DNA of 41,158 bases from an uncultured Mycoplasmatota bacterium (GTDB taxonomy: Bacteria > Bacillota_I > Bacilli_A > RF39 > UBA660): the NCBI GenBank assembly GCA_948329525.1, contig CAOJBM010000006.1, positions 1 through 41,158 of the forward strand. Reading direction: 5' to 3'. Numbering within the stretch: position 1 is the first letter of the stretch; every line of letters starts with the position of its first letter. This document shows positions 15,880 through 24,809 of this stretch, piece after piece. The notes beneath the pieces are model-generated. The model did not search any database. It saw only the letters and a list, made by a program, of their open reading frames with translations, and was not told the DNA's origin. A program made the position numbers and the translations under genes.

Positions 15880-16911
15880 TTAAGATTCAGGAGTTAATGT
15901 CAAACTTTGTGTTTCTTCTTCTATATTTTGTTGGTCAGCTTGATTTTTTAATTCTAGAGCTGCCGCAACTCTATTATCAAGTTCTTCTTCAATATTATAT
16001 ACTGAGTCTAAGAAATCATAAGTTTCACTATTATATAATCCTACTTTAGTCCAGCCTTCTGCTAAAGCATAATTTAAGGCTTTATCATCATCTGCTAATG
16101 CTAGAATATGTGAATTAATATTATTAATGTTAGCATATTCTATAGGAGTTAGCATAACCTCATATCCTGCACCAGTATCAGTAAATGTATAGAAATAAAC
16201 ATTATCTGAATAATTTAATTTTTGAACAACATAGCCCTGGCTTTGCTCTTCTACTGGTGGTGTTTCATCTTCAACTGGAGGATCCTCTACAACTGGAGGT
16301 TCTGGAGTACTAGGTTGTCCAGGCTCTTGTGGAGTTTCAGGTTGTGGAGGATTTACATAATCTTGAGATGGAGTAACAACATAACTTCCATCAGGTGAAT
16401 AAGTAACACTTTCTCCTGGCATTAAATCTGGAGCAGGTACATTTTCCTCAGGAACTTCAACAACACTTCCTTGCGGAGTAGTTGGGTTAGTTGATGTAGT
16501 AGGAACACTAGTGTTATTATTTACTACATTATTAGTAGTATTTGTCTTTTGACTACTGCTTTGAGTATTTGAAGAACTTTTTTTATTACTTGCTGTATTT
16601 TCTTTTTGAGTACCTTCAACAACTGCTTCTAAATCACTAGCTTTAGCAATATATAATTCTTTATTATGATTATCAACAATACTTCCTCCTAAAGGACGAT
16701 CTCTATATTTAGGTGTAGCATCCTCGTAAGTCTCAAGAGTTACATTACTTTCTGTTTGTACTCTTTCTTCTTTCTTACCACAAGCTGTCATACCTAACAT
16801 TGAAGAAATCGATAATACTAAAGCTAATTTTCTTGGTCCAAATTTGCGAACCACTTTTCTAGCTCCGATAACTAAATTTAATTCATTTTCTTGTTTTACA
16901 ACTTTATTCAT
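15880..16911 (-). CDS. Proline- and serine-rich putative lipoprotein
   Basis: A 343-residue protein. A long basic N-region (to Lys28) precedes a hydrophobic segment and SSMLGMTAC, where Cys44 is the likely lipid-attached residue. Residues about 100-230 are low-complexity: first Ser/Thr/Asn-rich, then repeats of Pro/Glu/Val (PPVVEDPPVEDETPPVEE), which suggests a stalk across the cell wall. The last 110 residues look folded (GYVVQKLNYSDNVYFYTF, LNYALAEGWTKVGLYN) and end acidic. AAAGGGGA precedes the start, and a TTGACA-16-TATACT promoter is upstream. No enzyme motif was recognised; it may be a surface adhesin or substrate-binding protein. Confidence 0.7.
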   Translation of the reverse strand: MNKVVKQENELNLVIGARKVVRKFGPRKLALVLSISSMLGMTACGKKEERVQTESNVTLETYEDATPKYRDRPLGGSIVDNHNKELYIAKASDLEAVVEGTQKENTASNKKSSSNTQSSSQKTNTTNNVVNNNTSVPTTSTNPTTPQGSVVEVPEENVPAPDLMPGESVTYSPDGSYVVTPSQDYVNPPQPETPQEPGQPSTPEPPVVEDPPVEDETPPVEEQSQGYVVQKLNYSDNVYFYTFTDTGAGYEVMLTPIEYANINNINSHILALADDDKALNYALAEGWTKVGLYNSETYDFLDSVYNIEEELDNRVAAALELKNQADQQNIEEETQSLTLTPES

Positions 16912-16942
16912 GGAAAATTTCCCCTTTCATAAATACTATGCT

Positions 16943-16970
16943 AGTATACCATTTTTTTTCATTTTGTCAA
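16943..16970 (-). promoter_or_regulatory. Promoter of the lipoprotein gene
   Basis: TTGACA (16965-16970), 16 bp and TATACT (16943-16948) on the minus strand. The -10 lies in a short dyad, ATACTA-GCA-TAGTAT, which could bind a regulator. Confidence 0.65.
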
Positions 16971-16987
16971 GTAGGAAAAAATACCAC

Positions 16988-17008
16988 AAAAAAAAGCATT
17001 ATTATGCT
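16988..17008 (-). terminator. greA terminator overlapping the stop codon
   Basis: AGCAT-AATA-ATGCT (16995-17008) followed by seven or more T on the minus strand. The greA stop codon lies in the stem-loop. Confidence 0.7.
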
Positions 17009-17469
17009 ATTTTTACGATTTTTACATTATATGAGCCATTAGGACTAGTAACTGCAATGACATCTCCCACTTTTGCTCCAATAATAGCTTGGCCAATTGG
17101 TGATTCATTAGAAATCTTATTCTCAAAAGGGTCCGCTTCTAAGCCACCAACAATTTTATATTCCACTTCTTCGTTATCATCAACATATAAAACTGTAACA
17201 GTTGAACCAACAGCAACTTTGTCTTTGCCTCCATCACTAATCGTTGCATGTTCAAGCTTATATTCCAATTCCTGAATACGAGCTTCTAACTGTGCTTGTT
17301 CATCTCTTGCCGCATCATACTCGGAATTTTCAGATAAATCTCCATGGCTTCTTGCTTCTTTAATAGCTTCTACTACCTCTGTTCTTTTATTTAATTTCAA
17401 ATTTTTTAGTTCTTCTTCAAGTTCTTTATATCCAGCACTTGTTAAAACTATTTCTTTATTTTTTTCCAT
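17002..17469 (-). CDS. greA: Transcription cleavage factor GreA
   Basis: A 155-residue factor that reactivates backtracked RNA polymerase by stimulating cleavage of the RNA 3' end. The N-terminal coiled coil (about 1-75) carries the tip acidic residues Asp44 and Glu47 in HGDLSENSEYDAA. The C-terminal FKBP-like domain contains GSTVTV and ISNESPIGQAIIGAKVGD. The ATG at 17469 is six bases after AGAGGTG; the in-frame GTG before it is part of that site. It ends the block that also holds the two U32 proteins, as in Bacillus, but the udk gene usually found in front of greA is absent. Confidence 0.95.
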   Translation of the reverse strand: MEKNKEIVLTSAGYKELEEELKNLKLNKRTEVVEAIKEARSHGDLSENSEYDAARDEQAQLEARIQELEYKLEHATISDGGKDKVAVGSTVTVLYVDDNEEVEYKIVGGLEADPFENKISNESPIGQAIIGAKVGDVIAVTSPNGSYNVKIVKIA

Positions 17470-17505
17470 TAAAATCACCTCTATAAAAATATCTTCTCAA
17501 GAATA

Positions 17506-18705
17506 CTACAAATAATATGAAATGTCAAATACTTTTATTCGTAACATATCAAATTTATTTAAAGGCACAGAAACAGGCATAAAAACACGCATTCTTGGAT
17601 GTCTTGCAACTTCAATACTTTCCATATTCTCATTAAAGATTTCTTTTATAATATATGTAAATGCCTCTCTATTAGGACCAAAAAATTCTATTTTATCACC
17701 TATTTTAAAATAATTTCTTTGTTCAATAGTTGCAATTTTAGTATTTTCATCATAGTCTATTACTATACCCAAAAAATCTTGATTACTTACTTCATCTCTC
17801 CCTAGAAAGTATTGTTCTTTATTAGTTGGTATCTTATCGAAAAATTGGGGAGTCGAATCTCTATTAGCACATCTATTTAAAATGTCTAAATAATATTTCA
17901 TTTCTCCCTCTTTTAAAGTTTTAGCTAAAATACCATTAATTATTCTTCGATAGCAATAAATAACAGTGGCAATATAATAAATAGAACGCATACGCCCTTC
18001 TACTTTAAAGGAATTAACTCCTAAATTAATCATTTCTTCAATAAATCTTAACATATTTAAGTCTTTTGGAGTCATGCTAAAAGGTTTCGTTGTTCCTTCA
18101 CTATCAAAAATAAAACGGCATATTTGAGCACAACCACCACGATTAGAGTCCCGATTAGTCACATAATTTGATAAAACACAACGTCCACTAATACTTGTAC
18201 ACATCGCTCCATGAATAAAACATTCTAATTCAAGTCCTGTCTCTTCCTTAATTCTTTTAATATCTTCTCTACTTGCTTCCCTAGCTAAAACAACTCTTGT
18301 AGCTCCTAAATCTTTGTAAAAATTTACCGTTTCATAGTTTAAACTACTAGCTTGGGTACTAATATGTAATTCAAAATGATATTTGTTTTTATTATATAAG
18401 TCAAAGACAATAGCGTCACTAGCAATAATCGCATCAATACCTATTTTATCTAGTTCGCCTAAATAATCTTCTAAGCCCTTAATATCTTTGTCATGAAAAA
18501 CAATATTAACTGTTACAAAAATTTTTTTCTTTAAACTATGAGTATAATTAGTCGCCACACGCAAGTCTTCTAAACTAAAATTTAAGGCATTAGCCCGTAA
18601 ACTAAAGTCTTTACCTCCAACATAAACAGCATCAGCCCCATATAACAAGGCTATTTTTAATCTTTCTAAGTCGCCAGCAGGAGATAGGAGTTCTACCCAA
18701 TTCAT
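17506..18705 (-). CDS. trhP2: U32 family tRNA hydroxylation protein (YrrO/TrhP2-like)
   Basis: A 399-residue U32 family protein. The barrel start is ELLSPAGDLERLKIALLYGADAVYVGG, and the family signature is ECFIHGAMCTSISGRCVLS with a following GGCAQICR, giving four Cys that may hold an Fe-S cluster. Formerly annotated as collagenase-like peptidases, the Bacillus homologs YrrN and YrrO (TrhP1/TrhP2) are needed to make 5-hydroxyuridine at position 34 of tRNA using prephenate. Its start overlaps the trhP1-like stop (ATGA). It lies between that gene and greA in the same order as in Bacillus, which supports the assignment. Confidence 0.88.
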   Translation of the reverse strand: MNWVELLSPAGDLERLKIALLYGADAVYVGGKDFSLRANALNFSLEDLRVATNYTHSLKKKIFVTVNIVFHDKDIKGLEDYLGELDKIGIDAIIASDAIVFDLYNKNKYHFELHISTQASSLNYETVNFYKDLGATRVVLAREASREDIKRIKEETGLELECFIHGAMCTSISGRCVLSNYVTNRDSNRGGCAQICRFIFDSEGTTKPFSMTPKDLNMLRFIEEMINLGVNSFKVEGRMRSIYYIATVIYCYRRIINGILAKTLKEGEMKYYLDILNRCANRDSTPQFFDKIPTNKEQYFLGRDEVSNQDFLGIVIDYDENTKIATIEQRNYFKIGDKIEFFGPNREAFTYIIKEIFNENMESIEVARHPRMRVFMPVSVPLNKFDMLRIKVFDISYYL

Positions 18706-19505
18706 TTAGCCACCTCCTTTAACTTATAGATTGTTTCTTTTTCTAAAAAACCTTTATCAGTATTTAATTCAGTTTTTACTTTCTTAATAGTATTAATTAC
18801 ATCTTCTAAAGAAATAAATGTCGTATTAATATAAAAATACTTGACATTTGATAAAGTTAAAAGTTCTAAACCATCAAAGATTTTACCACTATATAAAACG
18901 GTTCCATACTCGTTTTCTATCGCTTTAAAACTTATTTTGCTTACTTTTTCTATTAAAGTGTTTGGATTATGTAAAGGAAGAAGAAACTCCCTACTAAAAT
19001 TAGTCAAAAGCTTTCTTCTTGAGTACATCGTCTGGTTATATCCAAAAACTTGTACTACTACTTCTTTATTTGCCTTTTCTGTAATATAATTAATTTCATC
19101 TTTCGTAAGTTCATTAGCAATAAAGACACTATCAACACGTTCTAAAAAGAAATTTACAGTACTAACATTAGTATTAAAATGATTAGGAAAATAGATAAGT
19201 TCAACATTTAAATTTAGTTTTTTAGTTATATTATAAACCGCAATATCTTCAAAGATTATTCCTTTAATATTTTTAACATCTCTTAAGATTTTATATAACG
19301 AATCAACAGCTTCACAATCTAAGACTCGATTAATTAAAAGATATTTGTTGGCTTCTATAATATCTTCTATTTCTTTTAAAGAAAACTCACCATCATATCC
19401 CACACAAAAAGAGTTAAGCGGAAAAAGGAAAGTAGTTATTCCTACTTTCTTATATTCTTCTATTTCTTCTATTTTTCTAATGTTAACTAAAAATTTATTT
19501 TCCAT
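18702..19505 (-). CDS. trhP1: U32 family partner protein (YrrN/TrhP1-like)
   Basis: This 267-residue protein resembles a shortened U32 barrel: repeated beta/alpha units (FLVNIRKIEEIEEYKKVGITTFLFP, KGIIFEDIAVYNI, VDSVFIANELTKDEINYI) and PLHNPNTLIEKVSKISFKAIEN near the end. It lacks the four-Cys signature of its neighbour. In Bacillus the equivalent YrrN acts with YrrO in tRNA U34 hydroxylation. It overlaps trmR upstream by about 11 bp and trhP2 downstream by 4 bp, so the three are probably translationally coupled. The assignment rests on both sequence pattern and position. Confidence 0.78.
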   Translation of the reverse strand: MENKFLVNIRKIEEIEEYKKVGITTFLFPLNSFCVGYDGEFSLKEIEDIIEANKYLLINRVLDCEAVDSLYKILRDVKNIKGIIFEDIAVYNITKKLNLNVELIYFPNHFNTNVSTVNFFLERVDSVFIANELTKDEINYITEKANKEVVVQVFGYNQTMYSRRKLLTNFSREFLLPLHNPNTLIEKVSKISFKAIENEYGTVLYSGKIFDGLELLTLSNVKYFYINTTFISLEDVINTIKKVKTELNTDKGFLEKETIYKLKEVAK

Positions 19506-20088
19506 CTTTTAAAACACTTACTGATAAGCCATCTCCAACATCTAAAAATGTTGTTTCAAATTCTTCATTATTTTTCAAAAATTCAATGTAGTTTTCTAAT
19601 TTTCCTACTAATTGTTTTAAATTTTTGCTAGCTATTTTATCTTTATTAGCTACATGACCATGAAATTTAATATTATCACTAATGATAACTCCTCGATCAG
19701 TCAAAAAATGTTTATATTTTTCAAAGAATTTTGTATATTGCCCTTTAGCCGCATCAATAAAAATTAAATCATAAGAAACATCTGCTAAATTAAGTTCTAA
19801 AGCATCTTGACAAACAACATTTATTCTTTTTTCGAGTTCACAAGCTTTAACATTTTTTAAACATTCCATGTATCTATTTTGATCTCTTTCAATCGTTGTT
19901 ACTTTGACGTCTTCGGAAGCTGAAGCCATTAAAATAGAAGAATAACCAATAGCACTACCTATTTCTAAAATATTTTTGATATTATTTTCTTTAATAAATT
20001 GCATTATATATGAAATGGAAGCTTTTTCAATAATCGGTACATTATAATCTTTCGCATATTTTTCCATTTCTAATATTTTTTCTTTCAT
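19495..20088 (-). CDS. trmR: tRNA 5-hydroxyuridine O-methyltransferase (YrrM/TrmR-like)
   Basis: A 197-residue SAM-dependent O-methyltransferase of the caffeoyl-CoA family. The SAM loop is ILEIGSAIGYSSILMA, followed by TTIERD (acidic residue for the ribose) and YDLIFIDAAKGQYTKFFEKY, with the metal-site Asp near IISDNIKFHG. The Bacillus homolog TrmR methylates ho5U34 to mo5U34, the product of the next two genes, so a complete ho5U/mo5U pathway is encoded here. AGGCGAGAGTT precedes the ATG. Confidence 0.88.
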   Translation of the reverse strand: MKEKILEMEKYAKDYNVPIIEKASISYIMQFIKENNIKNILEIGSAIGYSSILMASASEDVKVTTIERDQNRYMECLKNVKACELEKRINVVCQDALELNLADVSYDLIFIDAAKGQYTKFFEKYKHFLTDRGVIISDNIKFHGHVANKDKIASKNLKQLVGKLENYIEFLKNNEEFETTFLDVGDGLSVSVLKDGK

Positions 20089-20103
20089 AACTCTCGCCTT
20101 CTT

Positions 20104-21174
20104 TTAATTTAATTCACAAATACTAGATAATTCTTTTCCTTTAGCAATATGTTCTTCAATTGTGCTAGTAAAGAATACTTCTCCAGTACAAACATTAGCA
20201 ATGAAGTAATAATAGTCAGTATCAGCTTTATTTAGTGAAGCATCAATACTACTTACTGTGGGATTAGTAATTGGCCCAACAGGTAATTTACCATTCATAC
20301 TTCCATCAGTAACTCTGGTATTATAAGGAGTAGATGTAGTAAGCTCGTTCCAAGATAATTCTTCACTCATACTTTTTTTAGCTCCATAGTAAGTTGTAAC
20401 ATCACTTCCTAAAGTATCATTACTATCAAGTCTTTTATAAAGGACTTGACTAACTTTTTTTCGATCTTCTTCTTTGTTTGCTTCTAATTCAATAATTGAA
20501 GCCATTGTCATATATTCATGAATGCTATACTTATCACTACTAGTTAGTAAAGCTTTATATGGTTCTAATTTTGTATTAGTATTATCAAGTATTTTTTCAA
20601 TTATTTCTTTTATAGTAGCTTCTTTACTAAAAATATAAGTATCTGGATATAAATATCCTTCTAAAGGATAATAAATACTTTCATTTAAAATATCTTCCGT
20701 TAAAAACCAATACTTATCAATTAGTTCTTTTAAATAAGCTATATCGGATATTATACCATAAATTTCACTTTCTTGGTAGCCAAAACCTTCACTTATTAAA
20801 GATACATATTTAGGAACCCATTTTCCTTCTTTAAAAGTAATTTGGACCACCTCATTGATTGTGTCACCACTACTAATTTTTTGAAAAATATTTTCAACAT
20901 CCATTGTTCTATTTAACATATAGTTTCCTGCTTGTAAATTAAGATTACCTTTCATTTTGTAATAGAAATAAACAGTATATTTATTTTTAATTAAATTAGC
21001 TTCGTATAACTTATCTATTATTTCTTTGCCATTAGTTCCTTCTTTAATCTCAACAATCACTGATGTTTCATCATCGCTAACTGCTCCTAGGGAATACTCA
21101 TAATAAAACATTATACCACCTAGAATAACAGCCATAACGCCTAATATTAAGAGGATAATAATTTTCTTGTTCAT
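20104..21174 (-). CDS. mltG: Endolytic murein transglycosylase MltG
   Basis: A 356-residue membrane protein with one N-terminal helix (about 4-24). An outward LysM-like region is followed by the YceG catalytic domain. The catalytic Glu is Glu229 in YMTMASIIELEA. Other family marks are LEGYLYPDTY, SDVTTYYG and PVGPITNPTVSSIDASLN. It cuts nascent peptidoglycan strands and limits their length. The ATG at 21174 is preferred because the longer frame would begin inside yrzB; GAAGG lies upstream. It is part of the ireB-to-greA block. Confidence 0.92.
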   Translation of the reverse strand: MNKKIIILLILGVMAVILGGIMFYYEYSLGAVSDDETSVIVEIKEGTNGKEIIDKLYEANLIKNKYTVYFYYKMKGNLNLQAGNYMLNRTMDVENIFQKISSGDTINEVVQITFKEGKWVPKYVSLISEGFGYQESEIYGIISDIAYLKELIDKYWFLTEDILNESIYYPLEGYLYPDTYIFSKEATIKEIIEKILDNTNTKLEPYKALLTSSDKYSIHEYMTMASIIELEANKEEDRKKVSQVLYKRLDSNDTLGSDVTTYYGAKKSMSEELSWNELTTSTPYNTRVTDGSMNGKLPVGPITNPTVSSIDASLNKADTDYYYFIANVCTGEVFFTSTIEEHIAKGKELSSICELN

Positions 21175-21175
21175 T

Positions 21176-21466
21176 TTATTTACCTTCAGCCCCACCATTT
21201 TGTTCTTGAATCGAAGCTAAAATATTTTCAATTACTAACCACTCTTTTTCTGTTTCAACAGGAAGTAGGGCACTACTTGCTCCAGTAGGGTCGAAAACAG
21301 AAGCATAAACTTTAATATTACCTACTTCATCTTTCGTGTTATCAGTATAAACTATATAACTTTTTTTTGTTTCATCAGAATCAAATGTAAATAATACTTC
21401 ACATTCAATTTCTTTTCCTTCATCATTGACAATTGTAAAAATCCCTTTGGTATTCTTTTCTTGCAT
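21176..21466 (-). CDS. yrzB: DUF1292 protein (YrzB-like)
   Basis: A 96-residue acidic protein with the DUF1292 pattern: FTIVNDEGKEIECEVLFTFDSDETKKSYIVYTDN, then YASVFDP and EKEWLVIENILASI. The family is a small cytoplasmic protein of unknown function encoded between ruvX and mltG in Bacillus, exactly as here. It starts three bases after ruvX stops, with AGGTGATTAATT as its site. Confidence 0.85.
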   Translation of the reverse strand: MQEKNTKGIFTIVNDEGKEIECEVLFTFDSDETKKSYIVYTDNTKDEVGNIKVYASVFDPTGASSALLPVETEKEWLVIENILASIQEQNGGAEGK

Positions 21467-21468
21467 AA

Positions 21469-21888
21469 TTAATCACCTTTCATTTTTAAAAAAGTATCAA
21501 GGATTATACTTGCAGCAACCCCATCAACTATTTTTTTTCTCTTTTTTCTACTTACATCTTGCTCTAATAAATAATTAGTAGCTTCGACAGTAGTAAGTCG
21601 CTCATCAACCAAATTCACTTTTACCCCAATAATATTTTCTTCAAAAATTTTTTTAAACTTTAGGGAACGTTCGACGGCAAAGCCACAAGAATTATCCATG
21701 TTTTTAGGTAATCCTAAAGCTACTTCCGTAATTTTTTCTTCTAAAATAATTTCTTTTAATGGTAAAATTAACTCCATCATATCTTCATTATATTTTAGAA
21801 CCTTATAAAACGTTGCAATAGTATTAGTTTTATCACTTATTGCAATTCCTAAAGTTTTTGTACCTAAATCAAGTCCTAAATATCTCAT
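21469..21888 (-). CDS. ruvX: YqgF/RuvX family nuclease
   Basis: A 139-residue RNase H-fold protein. The first acidic residue is Asp7 in YLGLDLGTKTLGIAISD. Further family marks are EVALGLPKNMDNSCGFAVERSLKF, KVNLVDERLTTVEA and a last acidic residue in KIVDGVAASIILDTFL. Members act in processing the 5' end of pre-16S rRNA and were proposed as Holliday-junction resolvases. The ATG overlaps the ireB stop (ATGA). Confidence 0.92.
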   Translation of the reverse strand: MRYLGLDLGTKTLGIAISDKTNTIATFYKVLKYNEDMMELILPLKEIILEEKITEVALGLPKNMDNSCGFAVERSLKFKKIFEENIIGVKVNLVDERLTTVEATNYLLEQDVSRKKRKKIVDGVAASIILDTFLKMKGD

Positions 21889-22133
21889 TTATCTTTTAAA
21901 TAATCCTTTAAAAGAACAGATACTATTTCACTACGTTCTAAAGAAAGTATTTTACTTCTTGCTCCCTTATGACTAGAAATATATCCTGGGTCGCCACTAA
22001 TTAAGTAACCGACCATTTGATTAATCGGATTATACCCTTTCTCTTGTAATGCTTCATAGACTTCATTAAGTGTTTGTGTAATATCAGCAACTTTAAACTC
22101 ATTTACATCAAATAGACTTGTTTTATCTAACAT
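21885..22133 (-). CDS. ireB: IreB family regulatory protein
   Basis: An 82-residue protein using the ATG at 22133 (AGAGGTG, then TATAT). The sequence MLDKTSLFDVNEF, then QTLNEVYEALQEKGYNPINQMVGYLISGDPGYISSHKGARSKI is diagnostic of the UPF0297/IreB family. In Enterococcus IreB is phosphorylated by the IreK kinase on N-terminal Thr and tunes cephalosporin resistance; Thr5 here is a candidate. The family is normally found between alaS and ruvX; alaS is not upstream here. Confidence 0.9.
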   Translation of the reverse strand: MLDKTSLFDVNEFKVADITQTLNEVYEALQEKGYNPINQMVGYLISGDPGYISSHKGARSKILSLERSEIVSVLLKDYLKDK

Positions 22134-22192
22134 ATATACACCTCTTTGGTACAATTTTATTTTAACATTAATTAGAAGAAATTAAAAGAAAA

Positions 22193-22211
22193 AAAGAGAT
22201 AAGTTCTCTTT
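22193..22211 (-). terminator. Terminator between the glycosyltransferase operon and ireB
   Basis: AAAGAGA-ACTTA-TCTCTTT with a following T-run on the minus strand, directly after the glycosyltransferase stop. It sets the start of the ireB-greA block. Confidence 0.7.
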
Positions 22212-22217
22212 TAAAAG

Positions 22218-23243
22218 TTATTTTCTTAAAATGTTATTGAAATCATTAATTGTTTCTTCACAGCCACTTACTTCATTTGTAGAAATATTTCTTATTAAAA
22301 AAGCGGATAAATTTTCATAAAATTTATAGTCAAGAGGAAAGCCTTTAAAATTTGTTAAATAAGCATTATTCATTAACCAATTAGGAAAATGAAAATTCAA
22401 ATATTTGAGAAGACAAATTATTAACTCTTCTTTTTTCTCTTTTGGATATTTGGATATCCAAATATTAAAAATTCTTTCAAAAATATTTTTGATAAAAACT
22501 GTTTCTAATTCTTCGTTATATTCCTTTAACATATCATTTTCATTAAATAGATTGTATTCTATTTCTAATGGATTTATCGTATTATCTATGTGATCTAAAT
22601 TGCCAAAAATTAAATCTTTAGCCAAACTATTTTTAGCAGCTCTTTGTGTATAAATTGCTTTATTATTACAACCAACATATCTTTTCTTAGCTAAATCATA
22701 GTAATTAAAAGCTAAATCTTCGTTGGCTTTTAATCCAAAATCTAACAACTCTAAACTCTTTCTTTCATAAATTTTACTATTTACTCCTACCCAAAATGTT
22801 GGTAAATAATGTTTGGCTTCTAATAAATCCATAAAACTAGGATATTTATTGTATAAAAGATGTAATGGTCCCATTATTTGATATCTTCTAGCTAATGCTA
22901 CAGGTGTTTTTGTTTCTTCTAAAGTACTTACTAAGGAAGAAACATAATTTTTATTTATTAAGTCATCACTATCTAGAAATACTACATATTCTCCATTAGC
23001 ATGTTTTAATCCCTCCATTCTTGCTTTTGTAACACCTTGATTTTCTTGATTAATTAGCGAAATATTTTGATATTGTTCTTGCATGATTTCCACATTTTCT
23101 TTCGTTTTATCTGTTGAGCCATCATTTATCACAATTATTTCAATATTTTGATAGTCTTGTTTTAAACAACTATTAATTGCTTCGACAACCATTTTCTCCC
23201 TATTATAAACAGGAATTATTATACTTACTAATTTCATTTTCAT
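22218..23243 (-). CDS. Family 2 glycosyltransferase
   Basis: A 341-residue GT-A fold enzyme. The start VSIIIPVYNREKMVVEAINSCL, NDGSTDKT and GEYVVFLDSDDLINKNYV (metal-binding DSD) are classic GT2 features. The C-terminal 200 residues lack membrane helices and are Asn/Lys/Phe-rich, so the sugar and acceptor cannot be told. The ATG overlaps the TGA of the gene before it by one base (TGATG) with AGGGAAAG upstream, so the two are coupled. It probably decorates a surface glycan or teichoic acid. Confidence 0.88.
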   Translation of the reverse strand: MKMKLVSIIIPVYNREKMVVEAINSCLKQDYQNIEIIVINDGSTDKTKENVEIMQEQYQNISLINQENQGVTKARMEGLKHANGEYVVFLDSDDLINKNYVSSLVSTLEETKTPVALARRYQIMGPLHLLYNKYPSFMDLLEAKHYLPTFWVGVNSKIYERKSLELLDFGLKANEDLAFNYYDLAKKRYVGCNNKAIYTQRAAKNSLAKDLIFGNLDHIDNTINPLEIEYNLFNENDMLKEYNEELETVFIKNIFERIFNIWISKYPKEKKEELIICLLKYLNFHFPNWLMNNAYLTNFKGFPLDYKFYENLSAFLIRNISTNEVSGCEETINDFNNILRK

Positions 23244-24604
23244 CAAACTTTCCCTAATACTATATTAACAGCATTTTCAATTTCACAAGAATCTATTATA
23301 TTAACTTCTTGTTTCTTACTATTTTCATATAAATATTCAACTAATCCCATTTGGTAATTAACAGCATAAATATAGTTTTTATTCGAAGTACATTCTTTAA
23401 TTTTTAAAAGATAATCAGTTATAATATCATCTTGCATAGAATTTGTTTCTGTTATATATTTAATTAATTGTTCTGTAAATTTAATTTCATCAAAGAAAGA
23501 TAAATATTTTTGATCTATTGTACTTTCTTTTAAAAGTATTTGTTTTTTAATTGAGAGTATTTGAGTAATAAAATAGATTTTATCTAAACCATTGTTATCT
23601 CTTTCTTGATACTCATTTAACAAAGATTTTAACCCATTTATTTCATCTTCTAAAGGAGTTGTTGTTTTACTATAAGCAAGTTCTAGTATACTTTTAAGAC
23701 ATTTTGTAAAAGGATCGTAAAAAGACATTATATTATTTAAAACAGTTCTTCTTTGTATATAATCATAAGAAATATGATATTTCTCTTCTAAATCATTTTG
23801 AAATTCTAAAAGTTTTTCAGAAGATGTTTTGAGCCATATCTTATTTCCTATATAAACACCTCCAATATAGGAAACAAAATAACTAAAGATATCAAAGAAG
23901 TTATTAGGAGCTTTTAATATTTTTCCTGCCAATATTAAACTAATAGTCAAAGAAACACCCATTATAGATATTAGTTTCAAAGGATGTAATGATCGATACT
24001 CTTTATCAAATTCTTGACAACAAGTAATTAAATTATTATGAATAATCTCTTCTAGGATTATAGCTTCTTCTTGTGTAATAGTAAAATTCTTTTTTTCATT
24101 TAGATAAGTAATAACGCTATTTTTAAATACTTTTTTATTTTCTTCTTGTTTTTTAATCGCTTCTATTTCTTTAGCTAATAAATCCTTATTAGTTTCAAAT
24201 GCTTTAATAATTGAAATTAAAATATCTTTAAATTTTTCGTCTTCTAACAACTCATAAGAAATTACTATTTTGTAATAATCACTAATATCATCCAAATCAT
24301 AACATTCTACTTTTAAAGAATTACCTTCTAATTTTAAACTCTTAACATATTTTTTGTTATTTAAAGTTTCATAGAGCGATAGAAACTTGTCAGCAAATTC
24401 TTCTAAAGAACAATCTTTAGTTTCATTTTCAAACATCGCTTTCAAAGAAATTTGATTAGAAATATCATTTGGAGTTAACAAATTTTGAAAATATTTAGCA
24501 AATTCTTGATAGTGATATTCTTCTTTAGTGTCTTTTAAGGCATTATAAACAGATATTCTAGAAGCAGCAATTTTTTTTATAATAAAATAATAAACCTTCT
24601 CCAT
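23243..24604 (-). CDS. Unknown membrane protein with coiled-coil flanks
   Basis: About 453 residues. The N-terminal 200 residues are charged and helical with coiled-coil character (LAKEIEAIKKQEENKKVF). A membrane hairpin follows at about 208-255 (LISIMGVSLTISLILAG, then FDIFSYFVSYIGGVYIG). The C-terminal 190 residues are again helical. No known domain was recognised. The ATG at 24604 was chosen, though its GGGGGA site is 12 bases away and an in-frame TTG lies between, so the start is uncertain. It is the first gene of a two-gene unit with the glycosyltransferase, with its own promoter. It could anchor or organise the glycosylation step. Confidence 0.6.
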   Translation of the reverse strand: MEKVYYFIIKKIAASRISVYNALKDTKEEYHYQEFAKYFQNLLTPNDISNQISLKAMFENETKDCSLEEFADKFLSLYETLNNKKYVKSLKLEGNSLKVECYDLDDISDYYKIVISYELLEDEKFKDILISIIKAFETNKDLLAKEIEAIKKQEENKKVFKNSVITYLNEKKNFTITQEEAIILEEIIHNNLITCCQEFDKEYRSLHPLKLISIMGVSLTISLILAGKILKAPNNFFDIFSYFVSYIGGVYIGNKIWLKTSSEKLLEFQNDLEEKYHISYDYIQRRTVLNNIMSFYDPFTKCLKSILELAYSKTTTPLEDEINGLKSLLNEYQERDNNGLDKIYFITQILSIKKQILLKESTIDQKYLSFFDEIKFTEQLIKYITETNSMQDDIITDYLLKIKECTSNKNYIYAVNYQMGLVEYLYENSKKQEVNIIDSCEIENAVNIVLGKV

Positions 24605-24633
24605 AAATTTAACCAATCCCCCAATTTCGCAAT

Positions 24634-24662
24634 ACTATACCATAAAAATCTATAATATGCAA
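24634..24662 (-). promoter_or_regulatory. Promoter of the glycosyltransferase operon
   Basis: TTGCAT (24657-24662), 17 bp and TATAGT (24634-24639) on the minus strand. Confidence 0.6.
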
Positions 24663-24787
24663 ATTGATATTATTTTTTTAGCTATATGTCTTATTATTAA
24701 AAATCTAAATGATATAAAGTTTTTTTACACTATTTTACTTTATTAAATTTTTAGAAACTTCTTTTTCGCCTATAATTTCATTAAATT

Positions 24788-24809
24788 AAAAAAGATGAAT
24801 CATCATCTT
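24788..24809 (-). terminator. Rhomboid gene terminator
   Basis: AAGATGA-TGAT-TCATCTT (24792-24809) with a short T-run on the minus strand, overlapping the TGA stop of the rhomboid gene. Confidence 0.65.
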
